Below are positions 1 through 7,964 of a DNA stretch of 64,000 bases, piece after piece. A program made the translations under genes and the position numbers. This DNA comes from Drouetiella hepatica Uher 2000/2452 (GTDB lineage Bacteria > Cyanobacteriota > Cyanobacteriia > Elainellales > Elainellaceae): positions 272,066 to 336,065 of the forward strand of contig JAHHHD010000002.1 in NCBI GenBank assembly GCA_019359505.1, written 5' to 3'. Below the pieces are notes generated by a model that ran no database searches, had not been told where the DNA came from, and was given only the letters and a program-made list of their open reading frames with translations. How positions within the stretch are numbered: position 1 is the first letter of the stretch; each line of letters starts with the position of its first letter.

Positions 1-2
1 CC

Positions 3-701
3 ATGCAAATTCTCCTAGTTGACGATGAAGTGGCGCTAACCGAACCCCTCAGCCGGATTCTGCGAAAACAGGGCTATGGGGTAGATGTTGTGCATGATGG
101 GTTAGAGGGCAGTCGGCTGGCGGCACAGGGACAATATGACCTGCTGATCTTGGACTGGATGCTGCCTCAAAAAACCGGGCTTGAGATCTGTCAAGAACTG
201 CGATCGCAGGGTGACATTACCCCCGTTCTGTTTCTCACAGCAAAAGATACGCTGGACGATCGCGTTTCAGGGCTGGATGCCGGGGCTGATGATTATCTAA
301 TCAAGCCTTTTGAGTTACGGGAGCTATTGGCGCGGGTGCGGGCACTGCTTCGTCGTCCGCCCACGTTGGAGGCAGCCCCGCAGCAGCCACGAGTCAAAGA
401 TTTGGAGCTGAATCTGGAAAACCAGCTTGCAACTCGCCAAGGACGAGCGATCGACCTATCTGAAAAAGAGGCAATGCTGCTTGCCTACTTCATGCAGCAT
501 CCTAATCAGCTCCTTACCCATGAGCAAATCTACGCTCAGGTCTGGGGCGAGGGAGAAAGGCCGGGTAGCAATGTGCTAGCGGCGCAGGTTCGGCTGCTGC
601 GGCGCAAGATTGAAACTGAAGGCGAAGCGCCGCTGATTCATACGGTTTACGGCAAAGGCTATCGTTTTGGCGCACTAGGTGAGCTAGATTCGCCAGTGTG
701 A
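3..701 (+). CDS. OmpR/PhoB-family two-component response regulator
   Basis: The 232-residue protein has a receiver domain (about residues 1-115) and a winged-helix DNA-binding domain (about 125-225). The acidic pocket is VDDE at residues 6-9, the predicted phospho-acceptor is D51 in LILDWMLP, and the conserved Lys lies in DDYLIKPFE. The C-terminal end, with VLAAQVRLLRRKIE and HTVYGKGYRF, is a typical OmpR recognition-helix and wing. It should act as a transcription factor controlled by a histidine kinase. No kinase gene follows, so the partner is either upstream of the window or unlinked. The ATG at base 3 fits the usual MxILLVDDE start. It resembles the cyanobacterial RppA/NrsR group, but the orthology is not certain. 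Confidence 0.93.
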   Translation: MQILLVDDEVALTEPLSRILRKQGYGVDVVHDGLEGSRLAAQGQYDLLILDWMLPQKTGLEICQELRSQGDITPVLFLTAKDTLDDRVSGLDAGADDYLIKPFELRELLARVRALLRRPPTLEAAPQQPRVKDLELNLENQLATRQGRAIDLSEKEAMLLAYFMQHPNQLLTHEQIYAQVWGEGERPGSNVLAAQVRLLRRKIETEGEAPLIHTVYGKGYRFGALGELDSPV

Positions 702-784
702 GCTAGATTTCTTCGCGAAAGACCGACCCACAAACCAGATCGACCAAGTCTCAGCAGATCGCCAATGCTCGATCACTAATCTAG

Positions 785-829
785 AAAGTTAATTTTCAAA
801 GGTGCTTTGCGCCTTTGAAAATTAACTTT
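785..829. repeat. intergenic hairpin cassette, first of a tandem pair
   Basis: Perfect inverted repeat: 18-nt arms at 785-802 and 812-829 (left arm AAAGTTAATTTTCAAAGG), with apex TGCTTTGCG that can extend the stem through a G-T pair. It lies 84 nt after the response-regulator stop and may act as a 3'-end structure. There is no clean T-run after it, so it is not a textbook terminator. Confidence 0.85.
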
Positions 830-868
830 TAGGGTTTTGGGCTGCGCTACGCACAGCCCAAAACCCTA
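830..868. repeat. intergenic hairpin cassette, second of a tandem pair
   Basis: Perfect 15-bp inverted repeat (830-844 and 854-868, left arm TAGGGTTTTGGGCTG) around the apex CGCTACGCA. It directly abuts the previous hairpin but its stem sequence is unrelated. The same GGGTTTTGGGTTGCGC-type stem recurs at 31629-31665, where a TTAACTTTT tract also follows. Confidence 0.85.
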
Positions 869-978
869 TTTGCGATCTACTGAGACTGCAAAATAAATGT
901 TGCAAGGAGGATTGAAGTTAAGGTAGAGCCGTTAACCTTAATTAGATTCAAGCCTTATAGCTGTCGCCAGTTTGCTTA

Positions 979-1044
979 GGACAATTTTGGTGGGGCGCTT
1001 CGCGCCCCACCAAAATTGTCCCCGTCCTAACCGCCTTGGCGGTT
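979..1044. repeat. class-1 hairpin cassette (long stem plus GGCGGTT hairpin)
   Basis: A perfect 20-bp stem (979-998 with 1002-1021) carries a 3-nt loop TTC, followed by CCGTCCTAACCGCC and a second small hairpin AACCGCC-TT-GGCGGTT (1029-1044). The flanks (AGTTTGCTTAGG before, CCGTCC-AACCGCC after) are shared with the element at 24642-24707, although the 20-bp stems differ. It lies in the leader of the M4 protease gene. Confidence 0.85.
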
Positions 1045-1098
1045 GCCATAACTCATTTCAAGCCTTAGCTTATTTCACGTTAGAGGAGACTAATAAGA

Positions 1099-2214
1099 AT
1101 GCCCAATCGGAGATCTGGATGGCTCGGCTTACCGTTGAAGGGTTCTCACAGCAAATTTCACGTCTGCCCCATTTGCTGTATTGTGCCGCCCCACATGGTG
1201 GATTCAGTCATTAAAAACGGCAGCGATCGCCAGCGAGATTGGGCGCTGCAAACCTTGCGTAAATCAGAGCAGTTTCGGGGACGGCGGGAAGTCGTGGGTG
1301 GGCTGGCATTTATGGCAGCAGCAGGGGTGAAACGCCGCACCATCTACGATGCTCAGCGCAGTACAGTGTTGCCTGGAGTTTTAGTGCGCAGTGAAGGCGA
1401 TCCGGTTTCGCCTGATCCGGTTGTTAACGAAGCCTACGATGGATCGGGCGCTACCTATGATCTCTATGCCGAAGTCTTTGGACGAAATTCTATTGACGAT
1501 CGCGGCTTACGGCTCGACTCAACCATTCACTACGGCGTTAACTACGAGAATGCCTTTTGGAATGGGAATCAAATGGTGTACGGCGATGGCGATGGCGAAT
1601 TATTTCAGCGATTCACTAAAGCGATCGATGTCATTGGGCATGAGCTAACCCATGGCGTAACGCAGTATGAGGCGGGTCTTGAGTACTATGGCGAAACTGG
1701 AGCGCTGAATGAATCCTTTTCAGACGTGTTTGGCACGCTGGTGAAGCAGCGATCGCTCAATCAGACGGTAGCCCAAGCAGACTGGATCATTGGCGCGGGG
1801 CTATTTACGCCCAAAGTTCAAGGAGTTGGCATTCGCTCGATGAAAGCCCCTGGCACAGCATATGACGATGACGTTTTGGGCAAAGATCCGCAGCCAGCCC
1901 ATGTCAAAGACTTTTACCGAGGCAGTGCTGATAACGGTGGCGTTCACATCAACTCAGGTATTCCCAACTACGCTTTTTACCTGGCAGCAACCGAAATTGG
2001 CGGCTACGCCTGGGAGAAAGCAGGCAAAATCTGGTATTTGACTTTGCGCGATCGCCTTCGCTCTAATGCCACCTTCCGCCAAACCGCCAATGCCATGGTC
2101 GCTATAGCAGGAGCGCTATACGGCGTTGAAAGCCCTGAACAAAAAGCTGTTCGCAACGCATGGCAGAAGGTGGGCGTGCTTCAAGTCACCCCGGTTAAAC
2201 CCGGCAGGCGCTGA
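1099..2214 (+). CDS. M4-family neutral metalloprotease (thermolysin/protealysin type)
   Basis: The 371-residue protein carries the zinc motif HELTH at 181-185 and the third-ligand segment GALNESFSD at 201-209. It also has the distal catalytic-His region GGVHINSG near residue 285, so the M4 catalytic set is complete. Residues about 20-60 (HVCPICCIVPPHMVD, then a helical stretch) resemble the short protealysin-type propeptide, and no Sec signal peptide is evident. The start is supported by GAGGAG about 10 nt upstream. The expected role is zinc endoprotease activity after autoprocessing; whether it is exported cannot be told. Unlike some protealysin loci, no emfourin-type inhibitor gene is adjacent. 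Confidence 0.94.
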   Translation: MPNRRSGWLGLPLKGSHSKFHVCPICCIVPPHMVDSVIKNGSDRQRDWALQTLRKSEQFRGRREVVGGLAFMAAAGVKRRTIYDAQRSTVLPGVLVRSEGDPVSPDPVVNEAYDGSGATYDLYAEVFGRNSIDDRGLRLDSTIHYGVNYENAFWNGNQMVYGDGDGELFQRFTKAIDVIGHELTHGVTQYEAGLEYYGETGALNESFSDVFGTLVKQRSLNQTVAQADWIIGAGLFTPKVQGVGIRSMKAPGTAYDDDVLGKDPQPAHVKDFYRGSADNGGVHINSGIPNYAFYLAATEIGGYAWEKAGKIWYLTLRDRLRSNATFRQTANAMVAIAGALYGVESPEQKAVRNAWQKVGVLQVTPVKPGRR

Positions 2215-2217
2215 TGC

Positions 2218-2652
2218 CTAATATTTCCAGGGCAGAGGCGCTCGATAGGGATTCTCGTTAGCATCTATGACCTCCCAAGTTGCAGGATTGACAACTCCTG
2301 TAACAGGAAGATTGTATCGCTGCTGCAAATCCTTAATCGCACTCTCTGTCACTGAGCCAAAAACGCCATCCACAGTGCCGTAGCCTCGATTGCCTAACCG
2401 CACGTCGGCAGCTCCCAGAAACCCGTTACTCTGCAAGATGCCCTGAAGCTTGGCAACAGATTCACCGCGATCGCCTTTCCGCAGCGTGGGCAGAGTTTGA
2501 TCGGTGTAAGCCGTTGCCAGCAACAGGGGGGCAGGGGAAAGAGGAAGGGCGTTGACTGCACTGCCAACGAGCTGAGGCATAGAGGGAATGATTGAGGGAA
2601 CTACTGACAGACCCACTACTAGAAAGATGGAGGAGACAGACTTCAGGTGCAT
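2218..2652 (-). CDS. secreted peptidoglycan-binding domain protein
   Basis: A 144-residue protein from the ATG at 2652 (a TTG 15 nt upstream is also possible). It has a hydrophobic N-terminal signal sequence (SIFLVVGLSVVPSI, an Ala-rich cleavage zone near VNA). A single PG_binding_1 module follows, with LRKGDRGESVAKLQ, YGTVDGVFGSVTESAIKDLQ and NLPVTGVVNPATW. Such modules bind cell-wall peptidoglycan and usually accompany a catalytic domain, but none is present here. It is convergent with the M4 protease, with stop codons only a few bases apart. The function beyond wall binding is unknown. Confidence 0.85.
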   Translation of the reverse strand: MHLKSVSSIFLVVGLSVVPSIIPSMPQLVGSAVNALPLSPAPLLLATAYTDQTLPTLRKGDRGESVAKLQGILQSNGFLGAADVRLGNRGYGTVDGVFGSVTESAIKDLQQRYNLPVTGVVNPATWEVIDANENPYRAPLPWKY

Positions 2653-2748
2653 GACTTTAAAAATCAACAGTAAATTTAGAACACCACCTTACCTAAAGAA
2701 TATGTAGGAAAAATATAGGCAAGGATGCGATCGCTTGCCCTGACGAAA

Positions 2749-3270
2749 TCATTTGGGCAGATCGGGGCAGACGAACTCTTCTTCTACGGCGGTTAGCGTA
2801 ACTTCCTGAGTTTCGTTAGAGAGAATCAGCTTTTGTTTCAAGCGCAAGGTAGTGTCAGTTAGCTCCAGAATTTCTGCGGTGTAGGCAGGTCTGCCGTTTT
2901 CGCTAACGTTCAAGACCTTGGGCGCGGCTTTGTCGATCGTCCAAGGAAAAATGGCATAGGTTTCTACGCAGGAGGTTTGCATCAGAGTGCCGTTGGGCAA
3001 AAAGATGTAGAGGCTGTTGGGTGCCGAACCTGAAGGGGCTGTCACCCGCCAAATTCTGCTGAACATCTGGGTTAAATCAGAGCTGGCTGGCGTGCTAGGA
3101 GTCGAGCTAGGCGTGACGCGAACCGGGCTAGGCGTGATGGTTTGAGCAACGATACTAGCAGAAGTATTGCTGGCGTTAGAACTGGATAAATCACCAGACT
3201 GAGAACAGCTAATCAGTCCAGCGACTAGCAAGCTGACGAATGGCAAAAGTAGATGCTGGCGTTTGATCAT
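2749..3270 (-). CDS. putative lipoprotein, function unknown
   Basis: The start at 3270 (MIKRQHLLLPF) gives a lipoprotein signal with lipobox LISC. A low-complexity Ser/Thr/Pro linker follows (SPVRVTPSSTPSTPASS), then a compact domain with the strand-rich motifs IWRVTAPSG, YIFLPNGTLMQTSC and PWTID. Two Cys (TSC and FVC near the C-terminus) could form a disulphide. Longer upstream starts lack the signal-peptide architecture. The domain resembles small secreted proteins of cyanobacteria that I cannot name; no catalytic motif is visible. Confidence 0.72.
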   Translation of the reverse strand: MIKRQHLLLPFVSLLVAGLISCSQSGDLSSSNASNTSASIVAQTITPSPVRVTPSSTPSTPASSDLTQMFSRIWRVTAPSGSAPNSLYIFLPNGTLMQTSCVETYAIFPWTIDKAAPKVLNVSENGRPAYTAEILELTDTTLRLKQKLILSNETQEVTLTAVEEEFVCPDLPK

Positions 3271-3316
3271 GTTGAATTTCCTGAGAAGATAAGCTGCGGC
3301 GCACCAATTGAGACGG

Positions 3317-3367
3317 AATTGCTCTGGATGCAAAATTGCTCTAGATGCAAAATTGCTCTAGATGCAA
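3317..3367. repeat. 3 x 17-bp tandem repeat
   Basis: Three consecutive copies of AATTGCTCTAGATGCAA (the first with GG for AG) lie just upstream of the lipoprotein start. They are non-coding in the chosen annotation. They could be a slippage product or a protein-binding array; nothing decides this. Confidence 0.8.
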
Positions 3368-3430
3368 ATATGTACACCATACAGTCTTGTCGATCGCCCT
3401 TCTCTTTAGTTCCCCATTCAACTCATATCA

Positions 3431-3527
3431 ATTTGAATTGGAACCGCGACAGATCCCGGTACGGGCTTGGCAATGCCCAGCCCCTTCTGAGGTTCGATGT
3501 GCCCACAAATTTGTTGAAATCGGTATC
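3431..3527 (+). repeat. dispersed ~97-bp repeat, copy A
   Basis: This stretch is about 85% identical by eye to the reverse complement of 35349-35444. Both contain a central hairpin (GGGCTTGGC-AAT-GCC-AGCCC type) flanked by conserved TTTGAATTGGAACC and CTTCTGAGGTTCGATGTG. Both are neighboured by GGTAGTCCTC. There is no coding capacity. The gap 3271-3677 otherwise shows only the 17-bp tandem repeat. Confidence 0.75.
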
Positions 3528-3677
3528 AGTTTCTCAAGTGGGTAGTCCTCGAAATGTAATGAATAGCATCACTCCCAAGTGAGTCTTTCATGAGCTGAAT
3601 AAGACGCTGTTGGTGCTGAGGCATGGCACAATCAACAGAGAATCATAAAACAGAGCATCGACGCACCGCATTGAGAT

Positions 3678-3908
3678 ATGGCTGAAGCTAAAACCGCCGA
3701 CACAGAATGGATCAAAGAACCTGGAGTTGAAGATCCACCGCCGCGATCGCCTGCCTCCAAGCAAACCCTTCAGGGCGAAATTCAGCAGGGCTGGGGCTAT
3801 GTCCTGTTCATCTGGAACCTATCCAAACGCATCCGCAGCTGGCGAAATCGCGCCCGATTTGTTTTGGGACTGATTCTGTGGAAGCCAATCCTTCCGGACG
3901 ACCAGTAG
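3678..3908 (+). CDS. small hypothetical protein
   Basis: The 76-residue ORF has a charged, Pro-rich N-terminus (EPGVEDPPPRSPASKQ) and a C-terminal amphipathic or membrane-proximal stretch (WGYVLFIWNLSKRIRSW, then FVLGLILWKPILP). I recognise no family. It is collinear with the hydroxylase-like gene 50 nt downstream and may be co-transcribed with it. Codon use (HIP1 octamers, GC-rich third positions) resembles its neighbours, which supports a real gene. Confidence 0.5.
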   Translation: MAEAKTADTEWIKEPGVEDPPPRSPASKQTLQGEIQQGWGYVLFIWNLSKRIRSWRNRARFVLGLILWKPILPDDQ

Positions 3909-3958
3909 CCTGACTCTTTCCTCCCTCCTCCTGACTCCCCATTTCGATCGAAGCAATA

Positions 3959-4468
3959 ATGGTCTACTACGATGCCCAGCAATTTGAGTTTGTCGCCAAT
4001 CTGGAAGCCAATTGGCAGGCAATGCAGCAGGAGCTAAGCCGATTGCAGCCCCAAGACTTCGTGGCTTATCCAGAGCGATATCTGCTCGATCAAAACACGG
4101 GTTGGGATGTGTTTGGTTTGTATTTTGTCGGAGTTAAGATTGACATCAACTGCGATCTTTGCCCTATCTCGGCGCGATCGGTCAAGTCTATTCCTGGCAT
4201 GATTACAGCCGGATTCTCTAGCTTGGCTCCAGGAGCGCATATCGTGCCCCATTCGGGCAGACCCAGCGGCGTATTGCGCTGTCACATGGGCTTGGTGGTG
4301 CCCGATCGCTGTGCCATGCGCGTTGGCAAAGAAATTAAAACCTGGAAGGAAGGTAAATGCCTAGTGTTTGACGATACTTCAGAGCATGAAGCCTGGAACT
4401 TGAGCGATCGCCCCCGCACCGTTTTACTGCTCGACTTTAAAGCACCCAAAGGCTTTCTTTCCCCATGA
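3959..4468 (+). CDS. aspartyl/asparaginyl beta-hydroxylase-like dioxygenase
   Basis: The 169-residue protein is the size of a stand-alone Asp_Arg_Hydrox domain. The Fe(II)/2-oxoglutarate motif is visible: HSGRPSGVLRCHMGL (first His and co-substrate region), then VFDDTSEHEAWN (second His) and RTVLLLDF. Proteins of this fold hydroxylate Asp/Asn side chains or lipid A acyl chains; the substrate here cannot be inferred. The stop overlaps the ktrB start by 4 nt (ATGA), so the two are translationally coupled, which is an odd partner for a potassium transporter. Confidence 0.82.
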   Translation: MVYYDAQQFEFVANLEANWQAMQQELSRLQPQDFVAYPERYLLDQNTGWDVFGLYFVGVKIDINCDLCPISARSVKSIPGMITAGFSSLAPGAHIVPHSGRPSGVLRCHMGLVVPDRCAMRVGKEIKTWKEGKCLVFDDTSEHEAWNLSDRPRTVLLLDFKAPKGFLSP

Positions 4469-5799
4469 CTGTCACTCGAACTATCTGCTTAGGATTCATG
4501 GCGGTCATTGCGATCGGCGCAATTTTGCTAATGCTGCCCTTCTCGATCGCTGCTGGCACCTGGGGGGATTTTACTACCGCCCTGTTCACCTCAACTTCAG
4601 CCGTCTGCGTCACGGGATTAGTCGTGGTCGATACGGGCACCTACTTTTCTTTCGTAGGACAAGTGTTCATCACGCTGCTGGTTCAAATTGGGGGATTGGG
4701 CTACATGACGGCGACCACTTTTCTGCTGCTGATTTTGGGTCGCAGATTTGGTCTACGAGAAAAAATGGCGATTCAGCAATCCCTTGATCGTCGGGGTATG
4801 TCGGGAGTCGTGTCACTCGTCCAGTCGATCATTGCCGTGACGCTGATTTTTGAGCTAGCGGGCGCAATCCTGATGATTCCGGTGTTTGCACCTCAGTATG
4901 GCATCAGCCGTGCCCTATGGCTGAGCGTCTTTCATAGCGTTAGTGCCTTCAATAACGCGGGGTTTGGTCTGTTTCCAGACAATTTCATTAGCTATGCCAC
5001 TTCCATCCCGATCAATCTGATTATTCCTCTGCTAATTATTTTTGGGGGGATTGGCTACCAGGTGATTATGGAAATGTACCTGTGGCTCCGCGATCGCTTC
5101 ATGCGCAGCCAAGAACGGGTGGTTCTTAGCCTCAATTTCAAAATTGCGATTCGCACTACCCTCTTTTTGCTAATTGCCGGGACGATCGCGTTGCTGTGGG
5201 TGGAATATGCAAATCCTGAGACATTGGGGACTTTTACGTTAGGAGAGAAAATCCTGCTAGCCTGGTTTCAGGCGGTTGTGCCCCGCACCGCTGGATTCAA
5301 CTCGCTCGATTACGGCAAAATGAGCGATGCCGGACTGTTTTTGACGATCGTGCTGATGTTTATCGGAGCCAGTCCGGGCGGTACGGGGGGCGGTATTAAA
5401 ACCACGACCTTGCGGGTGCTGTCTAGCTCTACTGCAACGGTTTTACAGGGCAAAGAAGAGGTGATTTGCTATCAGCGGCAGATTCCTATGTCGCTGGTGA
5501 TTAAAGCGATCGCTGTGGTGTTTGGCTCAATCATTACGGTGGCAATCTCCACAACTCTGATCGCTATTAGCGACCCGGATGTAGGGTTCATTCGGATTTT
5601 GTTTGAATCGGTTTCTGCTTTTGCCACCGTGGGGCTTTCCACGGGCATTACGGCAGGTCTTTCTACTTTTTCCAAACTGGTCTTGATTTTGACAATGTAC
5701 GTCGGACGAGTGGGTGTTCTTCTTCTCATGTCTGCGTTGCTTGGTGATCCTAAACCTACTAAAATCAACTATCCAGAAGAAAATTTGCTGGTGGGCTAA
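4465..5799 (+). CDS. ktrB: KtrB/TrkH-family potassium (Na+-coupled) transporter membrane subunit
   Basis: The 444-residue protein has about ten hydrophobic segments arranged as repeated M1-P-M2 units. The selectivity-loop glycines are seen in STSAVCVTGLVV, SVSAFNNAGFGLF, VVPRTAGFNS and ESVSAFATVGLSTG. GGTGGGIKTTT matches the KtrB intramembrane gate region. It forms the plasma-membrane K+ channel-like subunit that works with the RCK protein encoded next (KtrA). The ATG lies inside the preceding stop (ATGA), implying coupled translation. Confidence 0.95.
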   Translation: MTVTRTICLGFMAVIAIGAILLMLPFSIAAGTWGDFTTALFTSTSAVCVTGLVVVDTGTYFSFVGQVFITLLVQIGGLGYMTATTFLLLILGRRFGLREKMAIQQSLDRRGMSGVVSLVQSIIAVTLIFELAGAILMIPVFAPQYGISRALWLSVFHSVSAFNNAGFGLFPDNFISYATSIPINLIIPLLIIFGGIGYQVIMEMYLWLRDRFMRSQERVVLSLNFKIAIRTTLFLLIAGTIALLWVEYANPETLGTFTLGEKILLAWFQAVVPRTAGFNSLDYGKMSDAGLFLTIVLMFIGASPGGTGGGIKTTTLRVLSSSTATVLQGKEEVICYQRQIPMSLVIKAIAVVFGSIITVAISTTLIAISDPDVGFIRILFESVSAFATVGLSTGITAGLSTFSKLVLILTMYVGRVGVLLLMSALLGDPKPTKINYPEENLLVG

Positions 5800-5881
5800 G
5801 GATTTCTGCTAACTTTAAGGGACTTCTCATAAGCCAGTCGAAGGCTGAAGTAAAAATACTGTACTTTTAGGTCGCTGCATC

Positions 5882-6589
5882 GTGACTCTCTCCTCTCCTC
5901 TCTCCTCTTTAAGTTTTTTCAAGGGACTGCGTGCCCATAGTCGTCAATTTGCTGTGGTCGGGCTGGGGCGGTTTGGTCGAGCCGTTTGCTCAACACTGCA
6001 TGGTCTGGGATACGAGGTCTTAGGCATTGACTCAGATGAGAAGCTTGTGGCTCAGGTTTTGACCGATCAGATTGTTTCCCATGCGCTTCAGCTAGACTCG
6101 ACTGAGCCTTCGGCTCTGCGAGAGGCCGGGTTGTTTGAGTTTGATACAGTGATTGTGGCAATCGGCAACTATGTTCAGGAGAGCATTATCACGACGCTAA
6201 ATCTCAAGGAGGGCGGCGTGCGCTATGTGGTAGCCAAAGCTTCCTCAGAAGTGCATGGCAAGCTGCTCGATCGCGTGGGAGCGAATCAGGTGGTGTTTCC
6301 AGAACGGGAGATGGGCTGTTCTTTGGCGCGATCGCTAACCAAGCCAGGAGTGCTGGAGCGGTTTGAGCTAGATCCTGACCACAGCATTGTCGAGGTGATT
6401 GTTCCAGCCGCGTTTGACGGCAAGACGATCGCTGAGCTTGACTTGCGCAAGCGCTACGGGCTAAATCTTCTGGCGGTTGGCATTGCCGAAAAATTTGAGA
6501 TCAACCCCTCACCCATCATGCGACTCCAGAAAGACTGGCTTATGGTGGTGATTGGGACTAACAGAGGCATTGATCAACTGCCTGAATAA
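5882..6589 (+). CDS. ktrA: KtrA/TrkA-type RCK subunit regulating potassium uptake
   Basis: The 235-residue cytosolic RCK protein has a Rossmann nucleotide-binding motif GLGRFGRAV after a short N-terminal extension. Acidic LGIDSDE follows beta-2, and a TrkA-C domain follows (ELDPDHSIVEVIVPA to WLMVVIGTN). It binds ATP/ADP or NAD(H) as an octameric ring beneath KtrB and gates K+ flux. The start is a GTG; the extension before QFAVVGLG is about 22 residues. It lies 82 nt after ktrB on the same strand, the expected ktrBA order. Confidence 0.93.
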   Translation: MTLSSPLSSLSFFKGLRAHSRQFAVVGLGRFGRAVCSTLHGLGYEVLGIDSDEKLVAQVLTDQIVSHALQLDSTEPSALREAGLFEFDTVIVAIGNYVQESIITTLNLKEGGVRYVVAKASSEVHGKLLDRVGANQVVFPEREMGCSLARSLTKPGVLERFELDPDHSIVEVIVPAAFDGKTIAELDLRKRYGLNLLAVGIAEKFEINPSPIMRLQKDWLMVVIGTNRGIDQLPE

Positions 6590-6591
6590 CG

Positions 6592-6672
6592 GACCTCTCT
6601 TGCAAATATAGGTTTAGTGGGGGCGCGGCCCCCACTAAACCTAATCCCAAAGCTGTAATCTGCAAGAGGTCT
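6592..6672. repeat. class-2 hairpin cassette overlapping the anmK ribosome-binding region
   Basis: The outer arms GACCTC..TTGCA (6592-6604) and TGCAAGAGGTC (6661-6671) enclose an inner stem (6609-6623 with 6629-6643, left arm TAGGTTTAGTGGGGG). The 3' inter-arm segment is AATCCCAAAGCTGTAATC. The anmK ATG is at 6674 and the Shine-Dalgarno-like AAGAGG is inside the outer stem. Two further copies are at 12249-12325 and 60684-60758. Confidence 0.85.
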
Positions 6673-6673
6673 A

Positions 6674-7903
6674 ATGGAGCCAATGAAGCAATATGTGGTG
6701 GGTTTAATCAGCGGCACGTCTGTTGATGGTATTGATGCAGCGCTGGTGGAGATCGCTGGCTCTCACCTCGATCTCAAGGTCGATCTGTTGGCGGGAGAAA
6801 CTTACCCGTATCCAGAGTCACTTCGATCGCAAATCCATTCAGTCTGTGGCGGCGCAGCCCTGACGATGGCAGATTTTGCTCAGCTAGATGAGATGATCGC
6901 TCAAGAGTTTGCTAGAGCAGCGATCGCCATTCAGCAAAACCATCCCGCCGCAGAACTGATCGGATCTCATGGTCAAACCGTCTTTCATCGACCGCCCAGC
7001 CATCGATCGCTTAGCCAGCGATCGCCCAGCCATCGATCGCCCAGAGAAGGCAATGATCCTGGTCTAGGCTGCTCACCCTCTCTGGGCTATAGTCTACAGC
7101 TCGGTCGAGGTGCTCTAATTGCTCATCTCACAGGCATTACCACCATCAGCAATTTTCGGGCGGCTGATATTGCGGCGGGGGGGCAGGGTGCGCCTTTAGT
7201 ATCCCCTGTGGATGTCTGTCTTCTCAGCCATCCGGCTTACCACCGCTGTGTGCAAAATATTGGCGGCATCGGCAACGTAACGTTTTTACCCGCGATCGCC
7301 CCCAACCGCAATCAGATCCAGCCCATTCTCGGCTGGGATACAGGTCCTGGCAATGCCCTGCTCGATCTGGCGGTTCAGCGGCTCTCTCAGGGCAGACTGA
7401 CCTTCGACCAGAACGGCAATTGGGCGGCACAGGGCACACCCTGTCAGGCATTAGTTCAGCAGTGGCTTCAGCAAGATTTTTTTGGGCAGCATCCGCCTAA
7501 GTCCACCGGACGAGAGCTATTTGGGGAAGCCTATCTGGCGAGCTGCCTGGCAGATGCCGCTCCTCATCACCTCGCCCCGCAAGACATTCTGGCAACGCTA
7601 ACAGAACTCACCGCTGCGTCGATCGCCCATAGCTACCAGACCTTTTTGCCCCAGATGCCCGACCAGGTGCTGTTGTGTGGAGGAGGTAGCCACAATCTTT
7701 ACCTCAAGCAGCGCATTCAGGCTAATCTGGAACAAACGGTGGTTCTGACCACTAATGAGGCAGGGCTGAACTCAGATTTCAAAGAAGCGATCGCCTTTGC
7801 TGTGCTGGCGTACTGGCGAAATCGCGGCATTCCCGGTAATCTCCCTGAAGTCACAGGCGCACAGCAATCCGTACTTCTAGGGGATATTCACCTGGTTAGC
7901 TAG
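6674..7903 (+). CDS. anmK: anhydro-N-acetylmuramic acid kinase
   Basis: The 409-residue protein opens with the ASKHA-fold phosphate loop [16 protein letters not shown]. It also has [32 protein letters not shown] and LLCGGGSHN, all AnmK signatures. It phosphorylates and opens 1,6-anhydroMurNAc to MurNAc-6-P in peptidoglycan recycling. Between HRP and [11 protein letters not shown] there is an insert (about residues 112-136) encoded by repeated HIP1-like units (CCATCGATCGC), absent from usual AnmK and probably a surface loop produced by repeat expansion. The start immediately follows the class-2 hairpin cassette. Confidence 0.95.
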   Translation: MEPMKQYVVGLISGTSVDGIDAALVEIAGSHLDLKVDLLAGETYPYPESLRSQIHSVCGGAALTMADFAQLDEMIAQEFARAAIAIQQNHPAAELIGSHGQTVFHRPPSHRSLSQRSPSHRSPREGNDPGLGCSPSLGYSLQLGRGALIAHLTGITTISNFRAADIAAGGQGAPLVSPVDVCLLSHPAYHRCVQNIGGIGNVTFLPAIAPNRNQIQPILGWDTGPGNALLDLAVQRLSQGRLTFDQNGNWAAQGTPCQALVQQWLQQDFFGQHPPKSTGRELFGEAYLASCLADAAPHHLAPQDILATLTELTAASIAHSYQTFLPQMPDQVLLCGGGSHNLYLKQRIQANLEQTVVLTTNEAGLNSDFKEAIAFAVLAYWRNRGIPGNLPEVTGAQQSVLLGDIHLVS

Positions 7904-7922
7904 ATTCACGCAAGACTAAGAT

Positions 7923-7954
7923 GCAGTAGCCCATGAATTCGGCAGGGTTACTGC
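7923..7954 (+). other. small leader hairpin
   Basis: GCAGTAGCCC (7923-7932) pairs with GGGTTACTGC (7945-7954) with one G-T pair and a 12-nt loop. It lies between the anmK stop and the next start at 7965. It could be a weak terminator or leader structure; no T-run follows. Confidence 0.4.
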
Positions 7955-7964
7955 TTGAGGCGGA

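Noticed and set aside
979..1044. Hairpin cassettes as insertion-sequence ends
   Set aside because: No transposase or remnant lies between any pair of cassettes, and the inverted repeats are 3-9 nt apart, i.e. hairpins rather than element termini. A MITE origin is not excluded.
6592..6672. Start of anmK further upstream
   Set aside because: The region is taken up by the hairpin cassette, and the protein aligns from [13 protein letters not shown]; only the first few residues before it are optional.
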